A stretch of DNA of 36,459 nt, taken from Verrucomicrobiia bacterium (GTDB taxonomy: Bacteria > Verrucomicrobiota > Verrucomicrobiia > Chthoniobacterales > UBA6821). The position numbers were made by a program, and so were the translations under genes. Positions 7,882 to 14,483 of this stretch are shown one piece after another; position 1 is the first letter of the stretch, and each line of letters opens with the position of its first letter. The stretch spans positions 1-36,459 of the forward strand of contig JAPLTJ010000046.1 in NCBI GenBank assembly GCA_026398175.1, written 5' to 3'. The notes beneath the pieces are model-generated. The model worked only from the letters and a program-made list of their open reading frames with translations, was not told where the DNA came from and did no database searches.

Positions 7882-8691
7882 ATGATTCACCCCACCGCCA
7901 TTGTTGATCCTAAAGCCGAGCTTGCTGACGATGTTGAGGTCGGTCCTTCTGCCATCATTGAGGCGGGAGCCACGATCGGGCCTCGTTCGCGCATTTTAGC
8001 TCATGCTGTTATTAAAAGCTGTGTTCGCATGGGAGCTGACAATGAGATTGGCTATGGAGCTATTATTGGAGCGGATCCACAAGACTTAAGTTTTAAAAAA
8101 GAGACCAAGAGTGAAGTGGTGATCGGGGAGGGAAATACGATTCGAGAATATGTAACCATCCACCGAGGCGCTGTGGCTGAGAGTCAGACGATCGTGGGGG
8201 ATCACAACTATTTAATGGTGGGGGTTCATTTAGGACACAATGTTCATCTCAGAAATAGAATTATTATCACCAACAACTGCCTGTTAGCAGGCTATGTCGA
8301 AGTGCAAGATCGTGTCGTACTCGGTGGAGGCTCTGTCTTTCATCAGTTTATTAGAATTGGAGCATTGGCTATGGTACGAGGAGGAAGCCGTATCAGTAAA
8401 AACATTCCGCCTTATTTGATGGCCTATGAAAGTAATTTAGTTTCGGGTCTCAACGCTGTAGGACTACGACGAGCAGGAATGAGTATGGAGATTCGAATGG
8501 AAATCAAACGCGCCTTTCGACTAATCTACCGTTCAGGGCTGAACGTGACGGAGGCTCTTCAAACCGCACGTCAGAAAACATGGTCATCCGAGGCGATGTC
8601 ATTTTTTGATTTTATTGATCAATCTAAAAAACGTGGCATTTGTAATGGAAGATTTAGAGGGAGTGTTGCCATCGAAGAGGAAGAGGAATAA
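7882..8691 (+). CDS. lpxA: Acyl-ACP--UDP-N-acetylglucosamine O-acyltransferase
   Basis: LpxA catalyses the first step of lipid A synthesis, acylating UDP-GlcNAc at the 3 position from acyl-ACP in the cytoplasm. The 269 residues match the usual 255-270. The left-handed beta-helix hexapeptide repeats run from IHPTAIVDPKAELADDVEVG to about residue 185. The catalytic-histidine region reads VGVHLGHNVHL near residue 112-122. It is followed by GGGSVFHQFIRIGALAMVRGG and the family-typical IPPYLMAYE. The C-terminal helical part has GLRRAGMS and AFRLIYRSG. The start has no Shine-Dalgarno sequence. It is separated from lpxB and lpxI, which lie on the other strand about 3 kb away, so it is not in the same operon here. 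Confidence 0.96.
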   Translation: MIHPTAIVDPKAELADDVEVGPSAIIEAGATIGPRSRILAHAVIKSCVRMGADNEIGYGAIIGADPQDLSFKKETKSEVVIGEGNTIREYVTIHRGAVAESQTIVGDHNYLMVGVHLGHNVHLRNRIIITNNCLLAGYVEVQDRVVLGGGSVFHQFIRIGALAMVRGGSRISKNIPPYLMAYESNLVSGLNAVGLRRAGMSMEIRMEIKRAFRLIYRSGLNVTEALQTARQKTWSSEAMSFFDFIDQSKKRGICNGRFRGSVAIEEEEE

Positions 8692-8710
8692 TGATTTTTC
8701 CAGATTGTTC

Positions 8711-8739
8711 TTGTAGATTTTTCCTTTACCTTCTATAAA
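8711..8739 (+). promoter_or_regulatory. Possible sigma-70-type promoter
   Basis: TTGTAG at 8711-8716 and TATAAA at 8734-8739 are separated by 17 bases, about 48 bases before the next start codon. It is one candidate chosen by eye in AT-rich DNA, so confidence is low. Confidence 0.3.
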
Positions 8740-8786
8740 GCAAGAGTAGTTTTTCAAAAATTCCAAACCTTAATATAAAATCAGCA

Positions 8787-9989
8787 ATGAAATTAACTGG
8801 CCCCTTCAATCAACTTCGAAGTTTTCTTCCATCTATAGTGGGTGCGAGTGGCTATCGCTTTCTCTGCATCTTCATGGCAGCTCTTCTATTCTGTGGCATG
8901 AATAGCCAGGTCATGGCTGCTTCCGTACCTCTTGGAGCTAACAATGCTCCTGCATCAGGAGATCAATTTAATAGCGAATCTTTTCTTAAAGCCAGTAATC
9001 CTAACGCTGATGATAATCAGCAATTGACATGGGGAGAAAAGATTGGAGCTGGCATATTAGGAGTTGCTCTCCTAGGAGGAGCAGTTGCTGGTGGTTACAA
9101 ATGCTATGCAAATCTCAAAAAAGTGCAAGCAGGGGGAAATGGTTTTGAATCGATTTCTTCTCATGGTGACGATTCCAGTAATTCAGCAAGAGGTGGAAGT
9201 GCGAATGTGAAGGAAATCCAAATAGAGACGCTAAAAGGGGATGGTGATCAGGGTTTTTTTGCGCCTGCAGAACAAACCTTAGTGTTAAAACAAAAAGCTA
9301 GTGAATCACTCGATTGCTTGAGAGCAGGAGCATTGATGTTAGGGCAAGGCGCCTATGATCTAGTGACTCTGAAATCTTGTCGCTCAGCAGCAAGTGCAGA
9401 GGAACTTGCAGCAAAGAAGCCTCTCATGAATCACCTCAAAGAATTTCTTACAGCTCAATTAAAGGAGGAGCTTGCTGCGCAACTGCTCCAGAGACCATTC
9501 CTAGTAAAAATTTATGACCTTGTCGCTCTTACGCAACACGCGTTGCCAAGTCATCAGACGGAAAGGCAGAAGAATTATGAAGCAATGGAAGCTCTCGGAA
9601 AGAGGCTAGCTACTCAGCTGACTGCTTCCGAAAAGTATGAGAAATATTTACCTCACTTGAATGCTAAAAACAAAAGAGCAGCAGATATCGAAGCTTTAAA
9701 TCCTGAGAATTCCATTGATGCCATCTTGGCTACTTTGGATACTGAGATGAAAGAAGCCATAGGGGAGGCATTACAAAAATACGCTGGCGACAACGATGAG
9801 CTAGGAAAAGCATTCGCCTATTTTATAGCGAAGAATCAAGACGAATGGCATCCAGGACATCTGCTTGCTTTGAATACTGCATTCGACAATATGGAAAATG
9901 ATTTAACAGCCGAAATAATTGTTAATAAAATGCATGAGGCAGTCCAAGCACGCTGGTATCAGGATAACAAGATTGCAATGAGCAAGTAA
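8787..9989 (+). CDS. Hypothetical membrane or secreted helical protein
   Basis: I do not recognise this 400-residue protein. A hydrophobic stretch, FLCIFMAALLFCGMNSQVMA (about residues 25-45), is a probable signal peptide or anchor with an unusually long N region. A second hydrophobic segment, GAGILGVALLGGAVAGGY (about 87-105), is glycine-rich and could be a membrane helix. Residues 105-160 are low-complexity and Gly/Ser-rich. The remaining 240 residues are rich in Ala, Leu, Lys and Glu and look all-helical. There are no cysteine or catalytic motifs. It is a single-gene unit with its own possible promoter and a strong terminator. The glycine-rich segment resembles those of some pore-forming or secreted effector proteins, but that is only an impression. 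Confidence 0.6.
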   Translation: MKLTGPFNQLRSFLPSIVGASGYRFLCIFMAALLFCGMNSQVMAASVPLGANNAPASGDQFNSESFLKASNPNADDNQQLTWGEKIGAGILGVALLGGAVAGGYKCYANLKKVQAGGNGFESISSHGDDSSNSARGGSANVKEIQIETLKGDGDQGFFAPAEQTLVLKQKASESLDCLRAGALMLGQGAYDLVTLKSCRSAASAEELAAKKPLMNHLKEFLTAQLKEELAAQLLQRPFLVKIYDLVALTQHALPSHQTERQKNYEAMEALGKRLATQLTASEKYEKYLPHLNAKNKRAADIEALNPENSIDAILATLDTEMKEAIGEALQKYAGDNDELGKAFAYFIAKNQDEWHPGHLLALNTAFDNMENDLTAEIIVNKMHEAVQARWYQDNKIAMSK

Positions 9990-10088
9990 GGAGGACAAGT
10001 CAAAGATTGGTAAGTTGATGAAGAAAAACTTTAACAACCAAACTCATCCCATGCGGTGATTTATCGCTGCATGAGATGTTCTGAAAAC

Positions 10089-10118
10089 AGGGAGCCTTCG
10101 GGCTCCCTATTTTTTTTT
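10089..10118 (+). terminator. Rho-independent terminator
   Basis: AGGGAGCC, a TTCG loop and GGCTCCCT form a perfect 8-pair stem (10089-10108), followed directly by ATTTTTTTTT. It ends the transcript of the upstream hypothetical gene. Confidence 0.92.
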
Positions 10119-10179
10119 GGAGCTGTAGCTAGAAGCTGAAGTAATTTTTGAAAGAAGTCTCTGCGCGTGTAGACAGCCA

Positions 10180-10331
10180 CTGGATTCCAGCGTTCGCTGG
10201 AATGACGAAGTGTGATGATGAAGCTTTTATTGCAAAAGGATATCCTTATGCGCGCAGAAATAAGAAGCTAACGTCGTTGTTATCTGCATTAACAAAAGCA
10301 CCGTCATTCCAGCGAATGCTGGAATCCAGCG
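10180..10331. repeat. Composite repeat, type II copy (F)
   Basis: Two palindromes, ATTCCAGCGTTCGCTGGAAT (10184-10203) and ATTCCAGCGAATGCTGGAAT near 10306-10325, are separated by about 100 bases. The spacer resembles that of the copy at 32957-33157 (GTGTGRTGAT...TTTTATTRC...AAGAAG) and not the middle of copies A, B, C and E. It makes up most of the 386-base gap 9990-10375 after the terminator. Confidence 0.65.
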
Positions 10332-10375
10332 GCTGTCTGTACAAACATTGAGAGCTAATCAATAAAAAAACTCAC

Positions 10376-10888
10376 TCAATTTTCTTTCCCCAACGTCTTC
10401 TGATACGCCATCAACCGCTCATAGAGCGGGCTAAGTCCTTCAGGAATGATGCGTGTTCCTGCCAAGAGAGGCATGAAGTTTTGATCGTCACGCCATCTCG
10501 GGACGATGTGGAGGTGAAGATGCTCGCTGACTCCAGCGCCTGCAGCAGAGCCGAGGTTGAGGCCAACGTTAAATCCTTGAGCGCGGACGACGCCACGCAG
10601 CAGCTCTTGAGCGTGCAAGGTGATGTTCCAAAGATCGAGAACTTCCGCTTCCGAGAGCTCGCTCATATCAGCTCGTTTTTGATAAGGCACCGCCATGAGA
10701 TGACCTACAGCATACGGATATTTATTCATGATCAAAAAAGCATTTTTTCGACGAGTTACCACCAAATGCGCAGCATCATCAGAAGAGTGTGCTGCATCGA
10801 GCAGAAAATCTTTGTCAGGCTGATGTCCGTTTTCAAAATATTCAACACGCCATGGAGCCCAGAGCGTTTCAAGATGGTTTGCTATCAT
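10376..10888 (-). CDS. HIT family nucleotide hydrolase/phosphorylase (Ap4A phosphorylase-like)
   Basis: This 170-residue protein has the histidine-triad motif SEHLHLHIVPRW near residue 122. Its beginning LETLWAPWRVEYFEN, the HLVVTRRKNAFLIMNKYPYAVGHLMAVPYQ segment and the ending FMPLLAGTRIIPE are typical of the branch that includes mycobacterial Ap4A phosphorylase. It probably acts on dinucleoside polyphosphates or nucleoside phosphoramidates in the cytoplasm. It lies 86 bases downstream of lpxB, with a hairpin repeat in the gap, so co-transcription is possible but may be attenuated. Confidence 0.9.
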   Translation of the reverse strand: MIANHLETLWAPWRVEYFENGHQPDKDFLLDAAHSSDDAAHLVVTRRKNAFLIMNKYPYAVGHLMAVPYQKRADMSELSEAEVLDLWNITLHAQELLRGVVRAQGFNVGLNLGSAAGAGVSEHLHLHIVPRWRDDQNFMPLLAGTRIIPEGLSPLYERLMAYQKTLGKEN

Positions 10889-10938
10889 AGGAAAAAAAGC
10901 TAAAGGAAATTAACCGCAAAGAAAATATTTTTAAAAGG

Positions 10939-11014
10939 AATAGCCACAAAAGAACACAAGGATCACAAAGAAATTTAATTTTTTGTGTGATCTTTGTGTT
11001 CTTTTGTGGCTATT
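10939..11014. repeat. Bookend inverted repeat between HIT gene and lpxB
   Basis: AATAGCCACAAAAGAACACA at 10939 and its inverse TGTGTTCTTTTGTGGCTATT ending at 11014 form a long hairpin with a short loop. The lpxB stop codon (10975-10977) falls in the loop, and the last 10-14 residues of LpxB are encoded by the right arm. It could serve as a bidirectional terminator-like structure. Confidence 0.85.
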
Positions 11015-12123
11015 AATTCTTTTGTAATCGCCTCCGCAGCCTTTTCGTAGGCTCCTTCCGAGCGCAGGGTCGCAGCAACAGCCATAACGTCTCTCGACAG
11101 TTGCAGTGCCGCATCCTGATGTTCTAAAAAATGAGATGCCTCCTGAGCGAGGGCTTGGGGTGTAGCGGCCCCTTGAAGAAATTCTTTAACCACAGGACGT
11201 CCTGCCAGAATGTTGATGATTCCGAGATAGGGAACTTTGATGAGCGCACGAGCAACAATGGCGGTGAGGGGTGTGGCTTTGTAGACGAGGGCATAGGGAA
11301 GACCCAGCGCTGCCGCTTCGAGGGTTGCCGTGCCGGAGCAGACCAGTCCAAAAGTCGCCCTCTGCATGAGGCTGTGAGCTTGACCAACAGTGATTGTGAT
11401 TGGGAGATGAATCTTCGAGGCCATGGTCTTCATTTCCTGGGCGTGCGCCGCAGTTGCTGCTGCAGCTTCGCAACGCACGGTTGAGTTTTCTGCGATGACA
11501 CGTTTTGCTGCCGCTGCCATCACGGGGAAAATATGATGTACTTCGCGTGAACGACTGCCAGGAAAAAGACCGAGCAAGCGCTCTTCTCGTTCTAACTTCG
11601 GTTGCAGTGCCATCAACTTTTCGACTAACGGATGTCCTGAAAAATTCGTTAACAGGCCAGAAGCTTCATAAACTTTTTCTTCAAACGGAAAAATGCAGAT
11701 CATCAAATCCAGATTGCGAGCCATTTCTGGGATGCGGCGTCGATTCCAAGCCCAAACTTGAGGGCTGATGTATTTGATAATTTTGAGTGGGAGTTTGCGA
11801 CGGCGAATCGCTTTGGCTAAACGGAGATTGAATCCGGCATAGTCGATGAGAATGATCGCTTCTGGCTTCTCTTCTTCGAGTTGTTTTAAGAGGGCTGAAA
11901 ATTTTTTGCGGAAGTAGCCATATTTTTTGATGACATCCCAGAGGCCCACTACACCAGCTTCTGCGATCCAATCATCGAATCCCTTGTGCAAAGAAATCGC
12001 TTCCATTTTTGGGCCGCCAGCTCCTGAAAAAGTAATGTTGGGAAGTTTTTTCTGCAGCTCTTCCATCAGCGCAGCGCCATGGGCATCTCCGCTGGCTTCT
12101 CCTGCTACTAATGCAATTTTCAT
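10975..12123 (-). CDS. lpxB: Lipid-A-disaccharide synthase
   Basis: LpxB joins UDP-2,3-diacylglucosamine and 2,3-diacylglucosamine 1-phosphate to form the lipid A disaccharide at the inner membrane face (GT19). The 382 residues match the family's usual length. Seen: IALVAGEASGDAHGA at the start, FSGAGGPKME, the DYAGFNLRLAKAIRR and ISPQVWAWNRRRIPEM segments, LFPGSRSREV near residue 190 and the donor-binding region GTATLEAAALGLPYALVYK near 265-285. The C-terminal residues after AITKEL are charged, atypical and encoded by a repeat arm. It lies downstream of the Gfo/Idh gene and lpxI on the same strand. Confidence 0.96.
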   Translation of the reverse strand: MKIALVAGEASGDAHGAALMEELQKKLPNITFSGAGGPKMEAISLHKGFDDWIAEAGVVGLWDVIKKYGYFRKKFSALLKQLEEEKPEAIILIDYAGFNLRLAKAIRRRKLPLKIIKYISPQVWAWNRRRIPEMARNLDLMICIFPFEEKVYEASGLLTNFSGHPLVEKLMALQPKLEREERLLGLFPGSRSREVHHIFPVMAAAAKRVIAENSTVRCEAAAATAAHAQEMKTMASKIHLPITITVGQAHSLMQRATFGLVCSGTATLEAAALGLPYALVYKATPLTAIVARALIKVPYLGIINILAGRPVVKEFLQGAATPQALAQEASHFLEHQDAALQLSRDVMAVAATLRSEGAYEKAAEAITKELIATKEHKDHTKN

Positions 12124-12125
12124 GT

Positions 12126-12308
12126 GACGTCATTCCAGCGAACGCTGGAATCCAGCGGCCGTCGATTGGAGTTTAATTGTTTATGAAAGTAAGATTTCTT
12201 TCATTTTATTAGAAGTTTTCATTTTCTTCTGTGAAATCATATCGCTTTTACGAAACCAAAACTAAAGATCCACATTCTCCTGGATTCCAGCGTCCGCTGG
12301 AATGACGG
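12126..12308. repeat. Composite repeat element, copy E
   Basis: This lies between lpxB and the Gfo/Idh gene (a 231-base gap). The palindrome ATTCCAGCGAACGCTGGAAT at 12132-12151, the conserved middle with CTTTTACGAAACCAAAACTA and the palindrome ATTCCAGCGTCCGCTGGAAT near 12284-12303 match copies A-C. The outer terminal repeats are not recognisable, so this copy is decayed or lacks the outer parts. Confidence 0.7.
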
Positions 12309-12354
12309 TAATGTAATTGAATTTAAGCTAGTGGCAATTTTGGTTTGTTGTTTT

Positions 12355-13290
12355 TTATTTTTGCTGAGCCCGATTGGTCTCTTCAATCTTGCGAGTAATC
12401 TTTAAAGCTAGATCCAAAGCGGCTGCCGCTTCATAGCCGTTGACGCGCGGCTGACTCCCCATGCGCGCACAATCAACGAAAGCAGCCAGCTCGCGTTGGA
12501 GCGGTTCTCCCTTGATGACATGGACGCGATGTTTTTTTATTTCTTTACCATTCATGCGAAGCATGTAGCCGTTCTGCTTTTGATAATTGAGAGAGAGGTA
12601 AGCATCTTCTTGAAAGATGCGAATCTTTCGGACTTTATCGCGGCTGATGCGACTGGCTGTGAGGTTGGCGACGCATCCATTTTCAAAATGAATTCGCACA
12701 TTTGCAATGTCCTCTCCGCGGCTCAGGACGGCGATTCCAACGGGATCGATGCTTTTGACAGGAGAGCGAACGAGATGCAAGACAATTTCTAAATCGTGAA
12801 TCATCAGATCGAGCACCACGCCAATATCGATGCTGCGATTGGGGTAAGGTGAGAGGCGGGTTACTTCTAAGAAGCGTGGATTCTTGAGTTGTTTTTCTAA
12901 CGCTTCCAGAGCGGGATTAAAACGTTCGACATGGCCTACTTGAAGGACGCAGTGATGCTTGTGAGCAAGCGCCGCCAATTGCTGGGCTCCTTCGGTTGTG
13001 TCGGCGAGTGGTTTTTCAATGAGAAGATGTTTTTCTCGTTGTAATAAAAAAGAACCAACTTCGAAGTGAGATTCTGTCGGAGTGGCGACCGTGGCTGCAT
13101 CGACGAGTTCTGAAAATTCTTCCAAAGAATGGCAGACAACGCCGCCATATTTTGCAGCGGCCTTCTGAGCAGCTTGTTTATTGGCATCCAGGATGGCAAC
13201 GAGTTCGCAGTTGGGGAGCTCGGAGTAGATGCGGGCATGGTTGATGCCGATGTGGCCTACGCCAATGACGCCGGCTTTGATAATTTTCAT
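12355..13290 (-). CDS. Gfo/Idh/MocA family NAD(P)-dependent oxidoreductase
   Basis: This is a 311-residue dehydrogenase. Its Rossmann motif GVGHIGINHA is near residue 9, and EKPLADT near residue 93 carries the catalytic Lys of the EKP motif. GHVERFNPALEALE near 118-131 and DLMIHDLEIVLHL near 161 follow. It is placed between lpxI and lpxB, a position seen for Gfo/Idh genes in several lipid A clusters. One known role of such enzymes is GnnA, which oxidises UDP-GlcNAc at C3 ahead of the aminotransferase GnnB so that LpxA makes amide-linked lipid A. No GnnB-like gene is in the window, so this is only a possibility; other nucleotide-sugar oxidations are equally open. Confidence 0.9.
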   Translation of the reverse strand: MKIIKAGVIGVGHIGINHARIYSELPNCELVAILDANKQAAQKAAAKYGGVVCHSLEEFSELVDAATVATPTESHFEVGSFLLQREKHLLIEKPLADTTEGAQQLAALAHKHHCVLQVGHVERFNPALEALEKQLKNPRFLEVTRLSPYPNRSIDIGVVLDLMIHDLEIVLHLVRSPVKSIDPVGIAVLSRGEDIANVRIHFENGCVANLTASRISRDKVRKIRIFQEDAYLSLNYQKQNGYMLRMNGKEIKKHRVHVIKGEPLQRELAAFVDCARMGSQPRVNGYEAAAALDLALKITRKIEETNRAQQK

Positions 13291-13332
13291 GGGTTAAGAA
13301 TAAATAAAATTAACCACAAAGAATATAAAAAT

Positions 13333-13499
13333 AATTAACCGCAAAGAACGCAAGGAGAGCAAAGAAAAAACCTGACGGCGATTTGTTTTCTCAAATTCAT
13401 AGACTTGAATGACGATACCAATGAATACAAAGCATCAAATAATGAAGTTTCTTCCTTCAATTTTTTTGCTTCTTTTTTTGCGCTCTTTGCGGTTAATTC
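13333..13499. repeat. Bookend inverted repeats between Gfo/Idh gene and lpxI
   Basis: AATTAACCGCAAAGAACGCA (13333 onward, continuing AGGAGAGCAAAG) faces its inverse, which ends GCGCTCTTTGCGGTTAATT at 13499. The spacer of about 100 bases has no gene. A weaker partial copy (TTAACCACAAAGAATA) lies just outside at about 13310, and another fragment (TTAACCGCAAAGAA) lies at about 10910. Confidence 0.8.
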
Positions 13500-13510
13500 T
13501 CTTCTTGGTT

Positions 13511-14320
13511 TTACGCTACTCCCCAAAGCGTGACGCCAAGCTGTTCGGCGAGCGCGAGTAGTTTTTCTTTTTCTAGAAGCAGCGTGCAACCAGCCTCCAG
13601 TGCGATGATGTTGATTCCGGCAGTAGCAGCTGTTTCAAGAGTCTTTGTTCCAATGACAGGAACATCAAAGCGCATGTCGTGGTTTGGCTTGGAGACTTTG
13701 ACCATGCAGGCATCGCCGCGGCCCAGCATTCCTCCTCGCTTAATGGCTTCATCGGTTCCTTCAAATCCTTCGACGGCAAGCACCGTTCCGTTTTTAACAA
13801 TAACGGTTTGACCGATGTCGAGTCGGCTTACTTCTTTGGCGATGCGATGACCAAATTCAATATTTTCTAAAGCGCGTTTGCGCAGCTTGGGACCAGCGAT
13901 CCAACCTGGAGTGACAAGACTCTCTTCCAAAAAAGTGGTGGCAGGTAATAGTGTGACGCCAGCTTTTTCAAGCTCGCGAGCCAATGTTGAAAAAAGAGAC
14001 TCCGCATTTCGCTCTTTGAGGGTAGCGAGAAGAAGAAGTGCTTTGAGATCAGGGCGGAGGTCAAAAAGGTTTTTAGGAGCGATTTGCCCGGCCATAATCC
14101 CATGAGGAATAGCGCTCTTGCGAGCTGCTGCAAGAAGTTTTCCAACTTGTCCGACGCGCATCCAAATCATCTCATCGACTTCGTCAGCAAGCGCAGGATT
14201 GGTCTCTCCTTCAAAAGCAGCGACGACAATCTTCTTCACGCCAGCAGCTCGAGCGCCGCGTGCAATCAGGAACGGATAGGTTCCGTTACCAGCGATGAGG
14301 AAGAGAGAAGAAATATTCAC
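13511..14320 (-). CDS. lpxI: UDP-2,3-diacylglucosamine pyrophosphatase (DUF1009 type)
   Basis: LpxI hydrolyses UDP-2,3-diacylglucosamine to the 1-phosphate, replacing LpxH. The sequence has the characteristic LFLIAGNGTYPFLIARGARAAG beginning in two parts, MAGQIAPKNLFDLRPD, VVKNGTVLAVEGFEGTDEAI with RGG after it, and the C-terminal MRFDVPVIGTKTLETA, whose Asp corresponds to the family's catalytic region. I choose the GTG at 14320, which gives 269 residues, the usual length. A longer frame from an ATG at 14431 would add 37 residues encoded largely by a repeat arm (FIPSIASIPV), which is unlikely. The GTG itself sits at the edge of that repeat. leuS lies upstream on the same strand. Confidence 0.93.
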   Translation of the reverse strand: MNISSLFLIAGNGTYPFLIARGARAAGVKKIVVAAFEGETNPALADEVDEMIWMRVGQVGKLLAAARKSAIPHGIMAGQIAPKNLFDLRPDLKALLLLATLKERNAESLFSTLARELEKAGVTLLPATTFLEESLVTPGWIAGPKLRKRALENIEFGHRIAKEVSRLDIGQTVIVKNGTVLAVEGFEGTDEAIKRGGMLGRGDACMVKVSKPNHDMRFDVPVIGTKTLETAATAGINIIALEAGCTLLLEKEKLLALAEQLGVTLWGVA

Positions 14321-14483
14321 AGGGATAGAAGCGATGGAAGGGATAAAAGAATTTTTTTTAAAGGCGAAGTAAAATTTTGAAGAATGGGATCGGAGTTTTT
14401 TGGAGATAATTTTAAAAACCGAAAAGCTCAAAAGCTAAATTTATTTTTGTCTTTATCTCTTCCATCGCTTCCATCCCTGTGAA
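14316..14483. repeat. Bookend inverted repeats between lpxI and leuS
   Basis: TTCACAGGGATAGAAGCGAT followed by GGAAGGGATAAA (14316-14348) faces its inverse, ending ATCGCTTCCATCCCTGTGAA at 14483. About 100 AT-rich bases lie between. The left arm contains the probable lpxI start codon and the right arm ends one base before the leuS stop codon. The same sequence unit overlaps the GH1 stop near 2773. Confidence 0.85.

Noticed and set aside
7664-7885. Plus-strand open frame of 73 codons before lpxA
   Set aside because: Starts inside palindromic element 2 and runs into the lpxA start; no family features.
10148-10351. Plus-strand open frame of 67 codons
   Set aside because: Made of the repeat palindromes; DSHWIPAFAGMT-type peptides are the usual translation of these repeats, not a gene.
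14321-14431. N-terminal extension of lpxI from an ATG at 14431
   Set aside because: The added residues are translated repeat (FIPSIASIPV) and no LpxI has them; the GTG at 14320 gives the family length.
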